From positions 1 to 32,604 of the forward strand of contig CAMDKD010000031.1 in the NCBI GenBank assembly GCA_945901125.1: a stretch of DNA of 32,604 nucleotides. The letters run 5' to 3'. Of the stretch, positions 26,503 to 32,604 are shown one piece after another. This stretch comes from Bordetella parapertussis (GTDB lineage Bacteria > Pseudomonadota > Gammaproteobacteria > Burkholderiales > Burkholderiaceae_C). The position numbers were made by a program, and so were the translations under genes. Numbering within the stretch: position 1 is the stretch's first letter; the number at the start of each line of letters is the position of its first letter. Below the pieces are notes generated by a model, which searched no databases, had not been told where the DNA came from, and was given only the letters and a program-made list of their open reading frames with translations.

Positions 26503-27990
26503 ATGATGAATAACGTCAACTGGATGACTGCCTACCCGGAAATCTTTTTGCTGGTCATGGCTTGCCTGATTACGCTGGTGGATTTGTGGGTCAAGTCACC
26601 TAAGCGCGATCTCACCTACGGTTTGACCATGCTGACGCTTGGTGTTGTGGCTGTGATGCAAGCCGTGTATGCAAGCACTGGCGAAACTGTGTATGGCTTC
26701 GGTCACATGGTGGTGTCCGACGCCATGGGCAACTGGTTGAAATGTTTTGCCACCTTGGCTGTCATGACCACCCTGGTTTACGGCAGGCCTTATGCAGCCG
26801 ACAGAAAAATGCTGCATGGCGGTGAGTTGTTCATACTCAGCATGTTCTCGTTGCTGGGCATGTTTGTGATGATCTCCGGCAATAACTTTCTGGTGCTTTA
26901 CCTCGGCCTCGAACTCTTGACCTTGTCCGGTTACGCACTGGTGGCATTGCGTCGCGATAACAGCAATGCCACCGAAGCCGCAATGAAATTTTTTGTGCTC
27001 GGCGCATTGGCCAGCGGCTTTTTGTTGTACGGCTTGTCCATGATGTACGGTGCCACCGGCTCGCTGGACCTGACCGCTGTGTTCCAGGCCACCGCCAGCG
27101 GACACATCAAGCACCAGGTGCTGGTACTAGGTGTTGTGTTTGTGGTCTGCGGTATTGCGTTCAAACTCGGTGCCGCACCTTTTCATATGTGGGTGCCGGA
27201 TGTTTACCAGGGTGCGCCGACTGCGGTGACGCTGATGATTGCAGGCGCGCCCAAGCTCGCTGCCTTTGCTTTGATAATGCGCTTGCTGGTGGATGGCATG
27301 TTGCCCATGGCCATCGATTGGCAGCAGATGCTGCTGGTGCTGGCCGTCTTGTCTTTGTTGATTGGTAACTTGTCTGCCATTGCCCAGACCAACCTCAAGC
27401 GCATGCTGGCGTTCTCCACCATCGCGCAAATGGGTTTTGTGTTGATCGGAATGCTGGCGGGAGTGAATAACGGCAATACCTTGTCGGCTGCCAATGCCTA
27501 CAGTTCCGCCATGTTCTACATGATCAGTTATGTACTCACCACCTTAGGTGTGTTCGGCGTCATATTGTTGCTGGCACGCGAAGGTTTTGAAAGCGAAGAA
27601 ATCTCTGACCTGGCCGGTTTGAACCAGCGCAGTCCTTTGTTTGCCGGTGTCATGGCGGTTTGTTTGTTTTCGCTGGCGGGTGTGCCACCGCTGGTCGGCT
27701 TTTTTGCCAAGCTGTCGGTGTTGCAGGCGCTGATCGCCTCGGAGCAAATCAGTTCTCTTTTAATGGCGGTATTTGCCGTCATGATGTCGCTGGTCGGTGC
27801 TTTTTATTATTTGCGCATCATCAAGGTGATGTACTTTGACCCGCCGCTGACTGCCAGCACGGTATCAGCCGATAACCATGTCAAGGTTGTGCTGGCCATC
27901 AATGGCGGACTGGTGCTGGTATTGGGTTTGCTCCCGGGCGGTTTGATGTCCTTATGCGCAGTAGCGGTGGTTCAGGCACTCGGCACCTGA
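26503..27990 (+). CDS. nuoN: NADH-quinone oxidoreductase subunit N
   Basis: NuoN is the proximal antiporter-like membrane subunit. The 495-residue protein shows LGLELLTLSGYALVALRR, the lysine-bearing FKLGAAPFHMWVPDVYQGAPT, and QTNLKRMLAFSTIAQMGFVL. Two consecutive ATG codons (26503 and 26506) could start it; the first is annotated. It closes the operon. No hairpin terminator is evident in the 27 nt before the next gene, so readthrough into the DUF1178 gene is likely. Confidence 0.98.
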   Translation: MMNNVNWMTAYPEIFLLVMACLITLVDLWVKSPKRDLTYGLTMLTLGVVAVMQAVYASTGETVYGFGHMVVSDAMGNWLKCFATLAVMTTLVYGRPYAADRKMLHGGELFILSMFSLLGMFVMISGNNFLVLYLGLELLTLSGYALVALRRDNSNATEAAMKFFVLGALASGFLLYGLSMMYGATGSLDLTAVFQATASGHIKHQVLVLGVVFVVCGIAFKLGAAPFHMWVPDVYQGAPTAVTLMIAGAPKLAAFALIMRLLVDGMLPMAIDWQQMLLVLAVLSLLIGNLSAIAQTNLKRMLAFSTIAQMGFVLIGMLAGVNNGNTLSAANAYSSAMFYMISYVLTTLGVFGVILLLAREGFESEEISDLAGLNQRSPLFAGVMAVCLFSLAGVPPLVGFFAKLSVLQALIASEQISSLLMAVFAVMMSLVGAFYYLRIIKVMYFDPPLTASTVSADNHVKVVLAINGGLVLVLGLLPGGLMSLCAVAVVQALGT

Positions 27991-28017
27991 AGTTAACGGC
28001 TTTGACATAATGCGCTT

Positions 28018-28503
28018 ATGAAAGTGCTTAATCTTCAATGCCAGCATCAACACCTGTTTGAGGGCTGGTTTGCCTCTGAAGACGATTACCAGTCGCAGCG
28101 CAGCCGTGACCTGGTGGAATGCCCGGTCTGCGGCGACAACACCATACTCAAAATGTTGAGCGCACCCCGGTTGAATTTATTGACCTCCAGGCTGCACGCA
28201 ACGCCTATCCAAGCGCCTGAGGACGTCGGCGAGGTGCCAGTTGCTGCCACGCCCGATGCAGGCGTACCTGCTACCCTGGAGTCTCAAGCCGCCTGGTTAC
28301 ACATGGTCCAGCATGTGATTGCCAACACCGAGGATGTGGGCCAGGGCTTTGCGGAAGAAGCCCGCAAAATGCATTACGGCGAAACCGAAGAACGCAATAT
28401 CCGCGGCCAGGTTTCGCGCGAAGAAACCCGCTCCTTGCTTGAAGAGGGCATTCGTGTCATGCCTTTGCCAATGCCCGCTGCACTCAAGGGCTCGGTGCAC
28501 TGA
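28018..28503 (+). CDS. DUF1178 family protein
   Basis: The 161-residue protein starts MKVLNLQCQHQHLFEGWFAS and has a paired-cysteine motif CPVC (C35, C38) with an upstream C8 and H10/H12, suggesting a small zinc ribbon; the segment ILKMLSAPRLN is typical of DUF1178. The function of the family is unknown. A gene of this family downstream of nuoN is common in Burkholderiales, but a role in complex I is not established. It ends 5 nt before the convergent small gene's stop. Confidence 0.88.
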   Translation: MKVLNLQCQHQHLFEGWFASEDDYQSQRSRDLVECPVCGDNTILKMLSAPRLNLLTSRLHATPIQAPEDVGEVPVAATPDAGVPATLESQAAWLHMVQHVIANTEDVGQGFAEEARKMHYGETEERNIRGQVSREETRSLLEEGIRVMPLPMPAALKGSVH

Positions 28504-28508
28504 AACGC

Positions 28509-28652
28509 TTATTTGTTTTTCAATTTCCCGCGCGGCGCGACAAAAGTAATCGGTGCACTTGGCCGGTCTCCCGGCACGATGGGCTTGGCCGGTGAGGTGT
28601 CCTTTTTCGGTTTCTTGGACATTTTGTTGCTGCGTTGTTCGCCTTTGGCCAT
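28509..28652 (-). CDS. Small basic protein, 47 residues, function unknown
   Basis: A 48-codon frame runs from the ATG at 28652 to TAA at 28509. A strong AGGAG Shine-Dalgarno lies 7 nt upstream, far better than expected by chance. The product starts MAKGEQRSNKMSKKPKKDTS and ends in a short segment APITFVAPRGKLKNK. It is lysine-rich, proline-rich and probably unstructured, with no membrane segment or cysteines. It resembles short basic proteins seen in related genomes, but I cannot name a family. It is convergent with the DUF1178 gene and lies 51 nt downstream of the nitroreductase start side, both on the minus strand. Its start context and sensible composition make it likely real. Confidence 0.7.
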   Translation of the reverse strand: MAKGEQRSNKMSKKPKKDTSPAKPIVPGDRPSAPITFVAPRGKLKNK

Positions 28653-28703
28653 GATTTGCTCCTGATGTGGGTGGTATTACGGTAGCGCAAAGCAGCGTGT
28701 TGA

Positions 28704-29342
28704 CTACTTCACTTCGATGACAAATTCCGAGCGAGGGCGGCGCACCTTGACAAGGTTTTCCAGCCAGTCCTCACCGCTTAAGCGGTAGCCCAAAGGCATG
28801 ATAGCCACACTGCGCAAACCCTTGGCGGCTAAATTCAAAATCTCATCTACCGCCTCGGGTTCAAAACCTTCCATGGGCGTGCTGTCCACTTGTTCGGCTG
28901 CAGCGGCAATCAGGCTAAAGCCCATTGCAATATAGGCTTGACGCGCCGCGTGTTCAAAGTTCACTTGCGGGTCGCGTAACGGGTAGTTATTCAGCAGCAT
29001 GTGGCGGTAGTTTTCCCAGCCTTCATTGGTACCGCCGCGCATGTTCACGTTCAGATCAAACATATGGTTGATGCGCTCTGGAGAATACGTGTCCCAGGCG
29101 GCAAATACCAGCAGGTGAGAGCCGTCTGTGATTTGAGACTGGTCATGGGACACCGCGCGGATACGTGCACGCACTTCAGGATTGCTGACGACCAGCAGTT
29201 CAAAAGGCTGCAAGCCGCTGGAGGTGGGCGCCAGGCGCGCTGCTTCGACGATACGGTCAAGTTTGTCTTGCGGAACCGTTTTGGATGGATCCATTTTTTT
29301 GGCAGCGTAACGCCACTGCAATTGTTCTAATAGTTCTGACAT
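28704..29342 (-). CDS. NAD(P)H-dependent nitroreductase family oxidoreductase
   Basis: The 212-residue protein is a member of the FMN-binding nitroreductase (NfsB-like) family, which uses NAD(P)H to reduce nitroaromatics, quinones or similar substrates in the cytoplasm as a homodimer. Visible family features are the N-terminal FMN-binding RYAAKKMDPSK stretch, AARLAPTSSGLQPFELLVV with the conserved serines and Q-P, HLLVFAAWDTYSPERI and the C-terminal LRSVAIMPLGYRL with the FMN-facing glycine. Physiological substrate cannot be deduced. The gene starts 13 nt after the glnS stop and may be co-transcribed with it. Confidence 0.88.
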   Translation of the reverse strand: MSELLEQLQWRYAAKKMDPSKTVPQDKLDRIVEAARLAPTSSGLQPFELLVVSNPEVRARIRAVSHDQSQITDGSHLLVFAAWDTYSPERINHMFDLNVNMRGGTNEGWENYRHMLLNNYPLRDPQVNFEHAARQAYIAMGFSLIAAAAEQVDSTPMEGFEPEAVDEILNLAAKGLRSVAIMPLGYRLSGEDWLENLVKVRRPRSEFVIEVK

Positions 29343-29355
29343 CTCTTTACCTTGG

Positions 29356-31191
29356 TTACTTTCCCCAGCTGTCTTTCAAGCCGACGGCCCGGTTGAACAC
29401 CAACCGCCCTGCATTGTGGTCTATGCGGTCAGCGACAAAATAACCGAGGCGTTCAAATTGAAATTTATCGTCGGCTTTGGCCTTTGCCAACGAAGGCTCG
29501 ACATAAGCTGTAATGGTTTTTAGGCTGTGTGGATTGAGCACGGTGAGGAAATCGCGCCCGCCTGCATCCGGGTGTTCTTCGCTGAACAAGCGGTCATACA
29601 AACGCACCTCGGCTTGCAAGCCGTCTGCCACACCCACCCAGGTGATGACACCTTTGGCTTTCACACTGTCCGCACCGGCGGTGCCGCTTTTGGTCTCCGG
29701 AAACACCGTGGCGTGTACCTCGGTAACAGCGCCGCTGCTGTCTTTCACGCAAGCTGTGCATTGGATGATGTAGCCGCCTTTGAGCCGCACAATCGTTCCC
29801 GCAGTGAGGCTGCCATCGGCATTGGTTACGGGCGGGCTCAGGCGCTTGTAGCCTTTAGGAGGGACTTCTGCGAAGTCGTCGCGTTCTATCCAAACTTCTT
29901 TGCCAATAGTGAAGTGTCTTGCCGCAGGCTCACTGTGTCCGTCCTCTGTGTGGGGCAAGGCGGGCAGGGTACAAGGCTCAAGGTGGCCTGCGCCAAATGC
30001 TTCATCCCAATTGGTCAGCACCAGTTTGAGCGGATCCAGTACCGCCATGGCGCGGTGCCCTTTGAGTTCCAGGTCTTCGCGCAGGCAGCCCTCTAAGGTG
30101 CTGTAGTCAATCCAACTATCGCTTTTGGTCACACCAATGCGCTCGGCAAACATTTGTAAGCTGGCAGGTGTGTAGCCGCGACGGCGCAAGCCGACGATGG
30201 TGGGCATGCGCGGGTCGTCCCAGCCGTTGACATGGTGCTCATTCACCAGTTGCGCGAGTTTGCGTTTGCTGGTCACCACATAGGTCAGATTCAAGCGCGC
30301 GAATTCATATTGGCGCGGTGCTGGCGTTTGTATCAAACCGCCTTCGCTTAAACGAGCCATCAGCCAGTCGTAAAAAGGTCGTTGGTCTTCAAACTCTAAG
30401 GTGCAAATACTGTGGGTGATGTTTTCCAGCGCGTCTTCGATGGGGTGGGCAAACGTGTACATCGGGTAAATGCACCAGGTGTCCCCGGTGTGGTGGTGCG
30501 TGGCGTGGCGTATGCGGTAGATGGCTGGGTCGCGCATATTGATGTTGGGCGAAGCCATGTCGATTTTGGCGCGCAACACCGCGCTGCCGTCTGGCAATTG
30601 GCCTGCACGCATGTCAGCAAAGCGTTGCAGGTTGTCTTGAACTGATCGTTTGCGAAACGGACTGTCAACACCAGGCTTGCCAAAATCGCCCCGGTTGATG
30701 CGCATGTCTTCGGCGCTTTGTTCGTCCACATAGGCCAGGTCTTGTTCAATCAAGTAGACCGCAGCACGATGCATGAATTCAAAATAATCGCTGGCCTGGT
30801 AGGGCGGGGCGTCGGGCGAACCGTTCCAGTCAAAGCCCAGCCATTTCACCGCGTCCATGATGCTGTTGACGTATTCCAGGTTTTCTTTTTCCGGGTTGGT
30901 GTCGTCAAACCGCAAGTGGCAAATGCCTTGGTAATCGCGCGCCAGACCGAAATTCAGGCAAATGCTTTTGGCGTGGCCGACGTGCAGATAGCCGTTGGGC
31001 TCTGGAGGAAAACGGGTGCGGATTTTGGCGGGATCCATTGCAGCTTGCGCATGGTGTGCGGCATCACCAGGACTGCCGGCCCAGCGGCGCTGCGCGTGAG
31101 TGCCTTGAGCCAGATCGGCTTCGATGATCTGACGCAAAAAATTGCTGGGTTTGTGCTCGTGTTCGGTGGCAGGGGGTACGGGTTTGCTCAT
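29356..31191 (-). CDS. glnS: Glutaminyl-tRNA synthetase
   Basis: GlnRS attaches glutamine to tRNA-Gln in the cytoplasm. The 611-residue protein has the class I HIGH motif as YLHVGH (H70-H73) after RFPPEPNG, and a KMSKS-type loop in VVTSKRKLAQLV. The GYFVADRIDH...FNRAVGLKDSWGK end is the conserved anticodon-binding domain terminus. Compared with E. coli GlnRS (554 residues) there is an insert of about 25 residues (33-57) between DLAQGTH and RTRFPPEPNGY, rich in Ala, His and Arg; similar inserts occur in related Burkholderiales. It is divergent from vapBC. Confidence 0.96.
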   Translation of the reverse strand: MSKPVPPATEHEHKPSNFLRQIIEADLAQGTHAQRRWAGSPGDAAHHAQAAMDPAKIRTRFPPEPNGYLHVGHAKSICLNFGLARDYQGICHLRFDDTNPEKENLEYVNSIMDAVKWLGFDWNGSPDAPPYQASDYFEFMHRAAVYLIEQDLAYVDEQSAEDMRINRGDFGKPGVDSPFRKRSVQDNLQRFADMRAGQLPDGSAVLRAKIDMASPNINMRDPAIYRIRHATHHHTGDTWCIYPMYTFAHPIEDALENITHSICTLEFEDQRPFYDWLMARLSEGGLIQTPAPRQYEFARLNLTYVVTSKRKLAQLVNEHHVNGWDDPRMPTIVGLRRRGYTPASLQMFAERIGVTKSDSWIDYSTLEGCLREDLELKGHRAMAVLDPLKLVLTNWDEAFGAGHLEPCTLPALPHTEDGHSEPAARHFTIGKEVWIERDDFAEVPPKGYKRLSPPVTNADGSLTAGTIVRLKGGYIIQCTACVKDSSGAVTEVHATVFPETKSGTAGADSVKAKGVITWVGVADGLQAEVRLYDRLFSEEHPDAGGRDFLTVLNPHSLKTITAYVEPSLAKAKADDKFQFERLGYFVADRIDHNAGRLVFNRAVGLKDSWGK

Positions 31192-31222
31192 GTGATGATT
31201 TTAGGCTGCTATTTAGGGGGGA

Positions 31223-31263
31223 TTGACTTGTATTCTCATGGTATGTATCATGAGACATACCAT
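31223..31263 (+). promoter_or_regulatory. vapBC promoter with overlapping operator
   Basis: TTGACT (31223-31228) and TATCAT (31246-31251) form a good sigma70-type pair with exactly 17 nt spacing. Two interlaced inverted repeats overlay the -10: ATGGTATGT (31238-31246) with ACATACCAT (31255-31263), a perfect 9-bp repeat with 8-nt spacer, and CTCATG (31235-31240) with CATGAG (31249-31254). VapB-type antitoxins bind such repeats to repress their own operon, so this is the expected autoregulatory operator. Confidence 0.75.
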
Positions 31264-31282
31264 CAAAGTCAAGAGGTGCATC

Positions 31283-31534
31283 ATGGAACCAACCGCCAAA
31301 GTATTTACCACCGGCCGCAGCCAGGCCGTGCGATTGCCCTTGGAATACAGGTTTGATGTGCCTGAAGTGTTTATCCGGCATGATCCACTCACAGGCGATG
31401 TGGTGTTGTCGCGCAAACCAGGCAATTGGCAGGGCTTGCTGGATGCAGTGGCATTGAATGCAAGCGAAGACATGTTGATTGAGCGTCGTCAAAACTCAAG
31501 CAGGCGCGACCCCTTTGAGGCTGGCAAGAAATGA
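31283..31534 (+). CDS. vapB: VapB-type antitoxin (AbrB-like DNA-binding)
   Basis: The 83-residue protein starts with the SpoVT/AbrB fold (AKVFTTGRSQAVRLPLEYRF), the DNA-binding part, followed by a variable toxin-binding tail ending FEAGKK. It neutralises VapC by wrapping around its active site and represses the operon. The ATG at 31283 has AAGAGG six nt upstream; an in-frame start at 31223 would cover the promoter and is rejected. It overlaps vapC by 4 nt (ATGA), so translation is coupled. Confidence 0.9.
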   Translation: MEPTAKVFTTGRSQAVRLPLEYRFDVPEVFIRHDPLTGDVVLSRKPGNWQGLLDAVALNASEDMLIERRQNSSRRDPFEAGKK

Positions 31535-31935
31535 ACCCCGGGTATCTGCTGGATACCAATGTCATCAGCCACATCATGCAAGGACGCGATACCAAGTTGT
31601 TGACGCGTTTGGCCAAACTTCAAGTGGGACAAGCGGTGATTTCAAGCGTGACGCTGGCTGAAATCGAATACGGCATTCAGCGCAGATCGCAATCTGCAAA
31701 ACTCAGGTACGCGTTAGACCAGGTATTGGTGCACATGGATGTATTGCCATGGGATAAGCAGGTCGCCACTTGTTATGGCGAGCTTTGCCATTCACTTGAA
31801 ACGCAAGGCATTAACCTGAGCGACTTTGACATGATGATTGCCGCGCACGCTGTTGCCGCGAAGATCACACTGGTCAGCCGGGACAAGGCGTTTACGCATA
31901 TTCCTAAACTGCGTTTAAAAGTAGAGATCTGGTAG
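31531..31935 (+). CDS. vapC: VapC-type toxin, PIN-domain ribonuclease
   Basis: The 134-residue PIN-domain protein is a Mg-dependent endoribonuclease that, in characterised members, cleaves tRNA or rRNA when freed from VapB. Acidic residues at the expected positions are all present: D8 (LLDTNVIS), E44 (TLAEIEYG), D98/D100 (LSDFDMMIAAHA) and D118 (LVSRDKAF). This suggests an intact, active toxin. The RNA target cannot be inferred. The adjacent order antitoxin-toxin with ATGA overlap is standard. The module was probably acquired as a mobile cassette. Confidence 0.92.
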   Translation: MNPGYLLDTNVISHIMQGRDTKLLTRLAKLQVGQAVISSVTLAEIEYGIQRRSQSAKLRYALDQVLVHMDVLPWDKQVATCYGELCHSLETQGINLSDFDMMIAAHAVAAKITLVSRDKAFTHIPKLRLKVEIW

Positions 31936-31955
31936 CTGCATTTCAAGCAAATGCA

Positions 31956-32359
31956 TCAAAGCCAGCCCAGCCAATCATGCCAGATCAATTGACCCAAATA
32001 GCGTGAAGGCAGGAGCGTGAAGCCGCCAGCAATCAGGCAAGCACTCACATAAAGAGTTTGCATGGTGATGCGATGCGTAACGAAATCACGGCGCTTTAAG
32101 GCGCGAAATGCCACCCACAAGCTGGTCAGCGTGACGGGTACCAGCAAGTGAAACCATGAAGATTGGGCAATTGAAAATCGCGTATGAAAACAGAGGTAAA
32201 CGCTGCTAGCAACATGAAAGTGACGTAGGCATAGCCCGCGGCGCGGTGCAGCCACGGGCGTTGCATTGAACCCATGCGCGCCCATAGTGCAAACGGCCCA
32301 AGGACGATCGCGCCTATGGCAGCAGTCATGTGAACAGCGATCAAGGGAGTGAGTTGCAT
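31956..32359 (-). pseudogene. DUF2306 family membrane protein, frameshifted
   Basis: The N-terminal part, read from ATG 32359 (MQLTPLIAVHMTAAIGAIVL), has two hydrophobic segments with GPFALWAR and HRAAGYAYVTFM, typical of small DUF2306-like membrane proteins; this frame hits a stop at 32126-32128. The C-terminal part is in another frame down to the TGA at 31956 (HLLVPVTLTSLWVAFRALKR...VTHRITMQTLYVSACLIAGGFTLLPSRYLG). Joining them needs a -1-type shift near 32146-32155. Restoring one extra copy of the 10-mer GGTTTCACTT on the minus strand there joins the frames perfectly into about 137 residues. Function of the family is unknown. It could also be a sequencing or assembly collapse. Confidence 0.75.
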
Positions 32360-32604
32360 AACAGTCAGTAATCAACCGAGGTTTAGCCAAATGTAAGGTA
32401 AAGAATTAACTTCAGTGTATGAGCAAAGATGGTTAATCTGAAAAACCATTGTTAAAACACTAGTGTCCCAACGTTTGCCGTCAGACTCAGCGTAACCTCA
32501 TGATTTATTTGAATAAATCTGACTTTCCCCTTGTCCACGATTTGAATCGTTTTCCGGACTTAGGGCATGCTCGGCGGATCTCATCTGCTGGGGACTGGCA
32601 TGCA
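32360..32604. other. Right-edge region without a confident gene
   Basis: This 245-nt edge contains a 10-bp palindrome ACACTAGTGT (32457-32466) and an 8-bp inverted repeat GATTTATT/AATAAATC at 32502-32519. A plus-strand frame is open from ATG 32500 to the edge (35 codons, starting MIYLNKSDFPLVHDLNR), and a minus-strand frame is open from the edge to a TAA at 32505-32507 (ending RFKSWTRGKSDLFK). Neither is recognised; the minus-strand tail has the basic look of a transposase C-terminus, which would make the palindrome region an insertion-sequence boundary. This cannot be decided from the visible part. Confidence 0.3.

Noticed and set aside
27991..28017. TTGACATAAT-like sequence between nuoN and the DUF1178 gene as a promoter
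   Set aside because: The TTGACA has no -10 partner at proper spacing before the DUF1178 start.

Overview
The window looks like a chromosome segment from a betaproteobacterium of the order Burkholderiales, most like the Comamonadaceae and relatives. The evidence is the gene order tpiA-secG-tRNA-Leu(GAG)-nuoA..N-DUF1178, the adjacent pepN-fbp pair, an insert in the N-terminal part of GlnRS before the HIGH region, and moderately high-GC codon use. The genus cannot be fixed from the sequence alone. Most of the window is core genome. I found no convincing undescribed multi-gene system in it; the interesting signals are smaller and lie mostly in regulatory regions and at the two accessory edges.

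Layout from left to right. Positions 1-514 hold the N-terminal half of an IS30-family transposase, cut by the left edge and inserted next to the 3' end of fbp. A minus-strand block follows (638-7210), transcribed in the order ybiB, a CobA-type uroporphyrinogen-III methyltransferase, prfB, pepN, fbp. prfB contains the classic programmed +1 frameshift, so its true start is at 5429. From 7281 transcription turns to the plus strand: tsaD, a PLP aminotransferase, rpsO, pnp, tpiA, secG, tRNA-Leu, then the complete 14-gene nuoA-N operon (13663-27990) and a DUF1178 gene (to 28503). A small 47-codon gene (28509-28652), a nitroreductase and glnS follow on the minus strand. The right edge is accessory: a vapBC toxin-antitoxin pair with an operator-promoter, a DUF2306 membrane-protein pseudogene broken by an apparent 10-bp repeat contraction, and an uninterpreted edge (32360-32604) with two short inverted repeats and frames open on both strands.

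How the genes work together. nuoA-N encodes all 14 subunits of the proton-pumping NADH:quinone oxidoreductase: NuoE/F/G form the NADH-oxidising module, NuoB/C/D/I the connecting arm with the Fe-S chain and quinone site, and NuoA/H/J/K/L/M/N the membrane arm. Many junctions overlap by 1-8 nt, which indicates translational coupling. rpsO and pnp form the widespread ribosomal-protein/RNA-decay pair, here with stem-loops in the intergenic leader. tpiA and fbp supply triose-phosphate and gluconeogenic steps, prfB, glnS, tsaD and the tRNA belong to translation, and secG to protein export.
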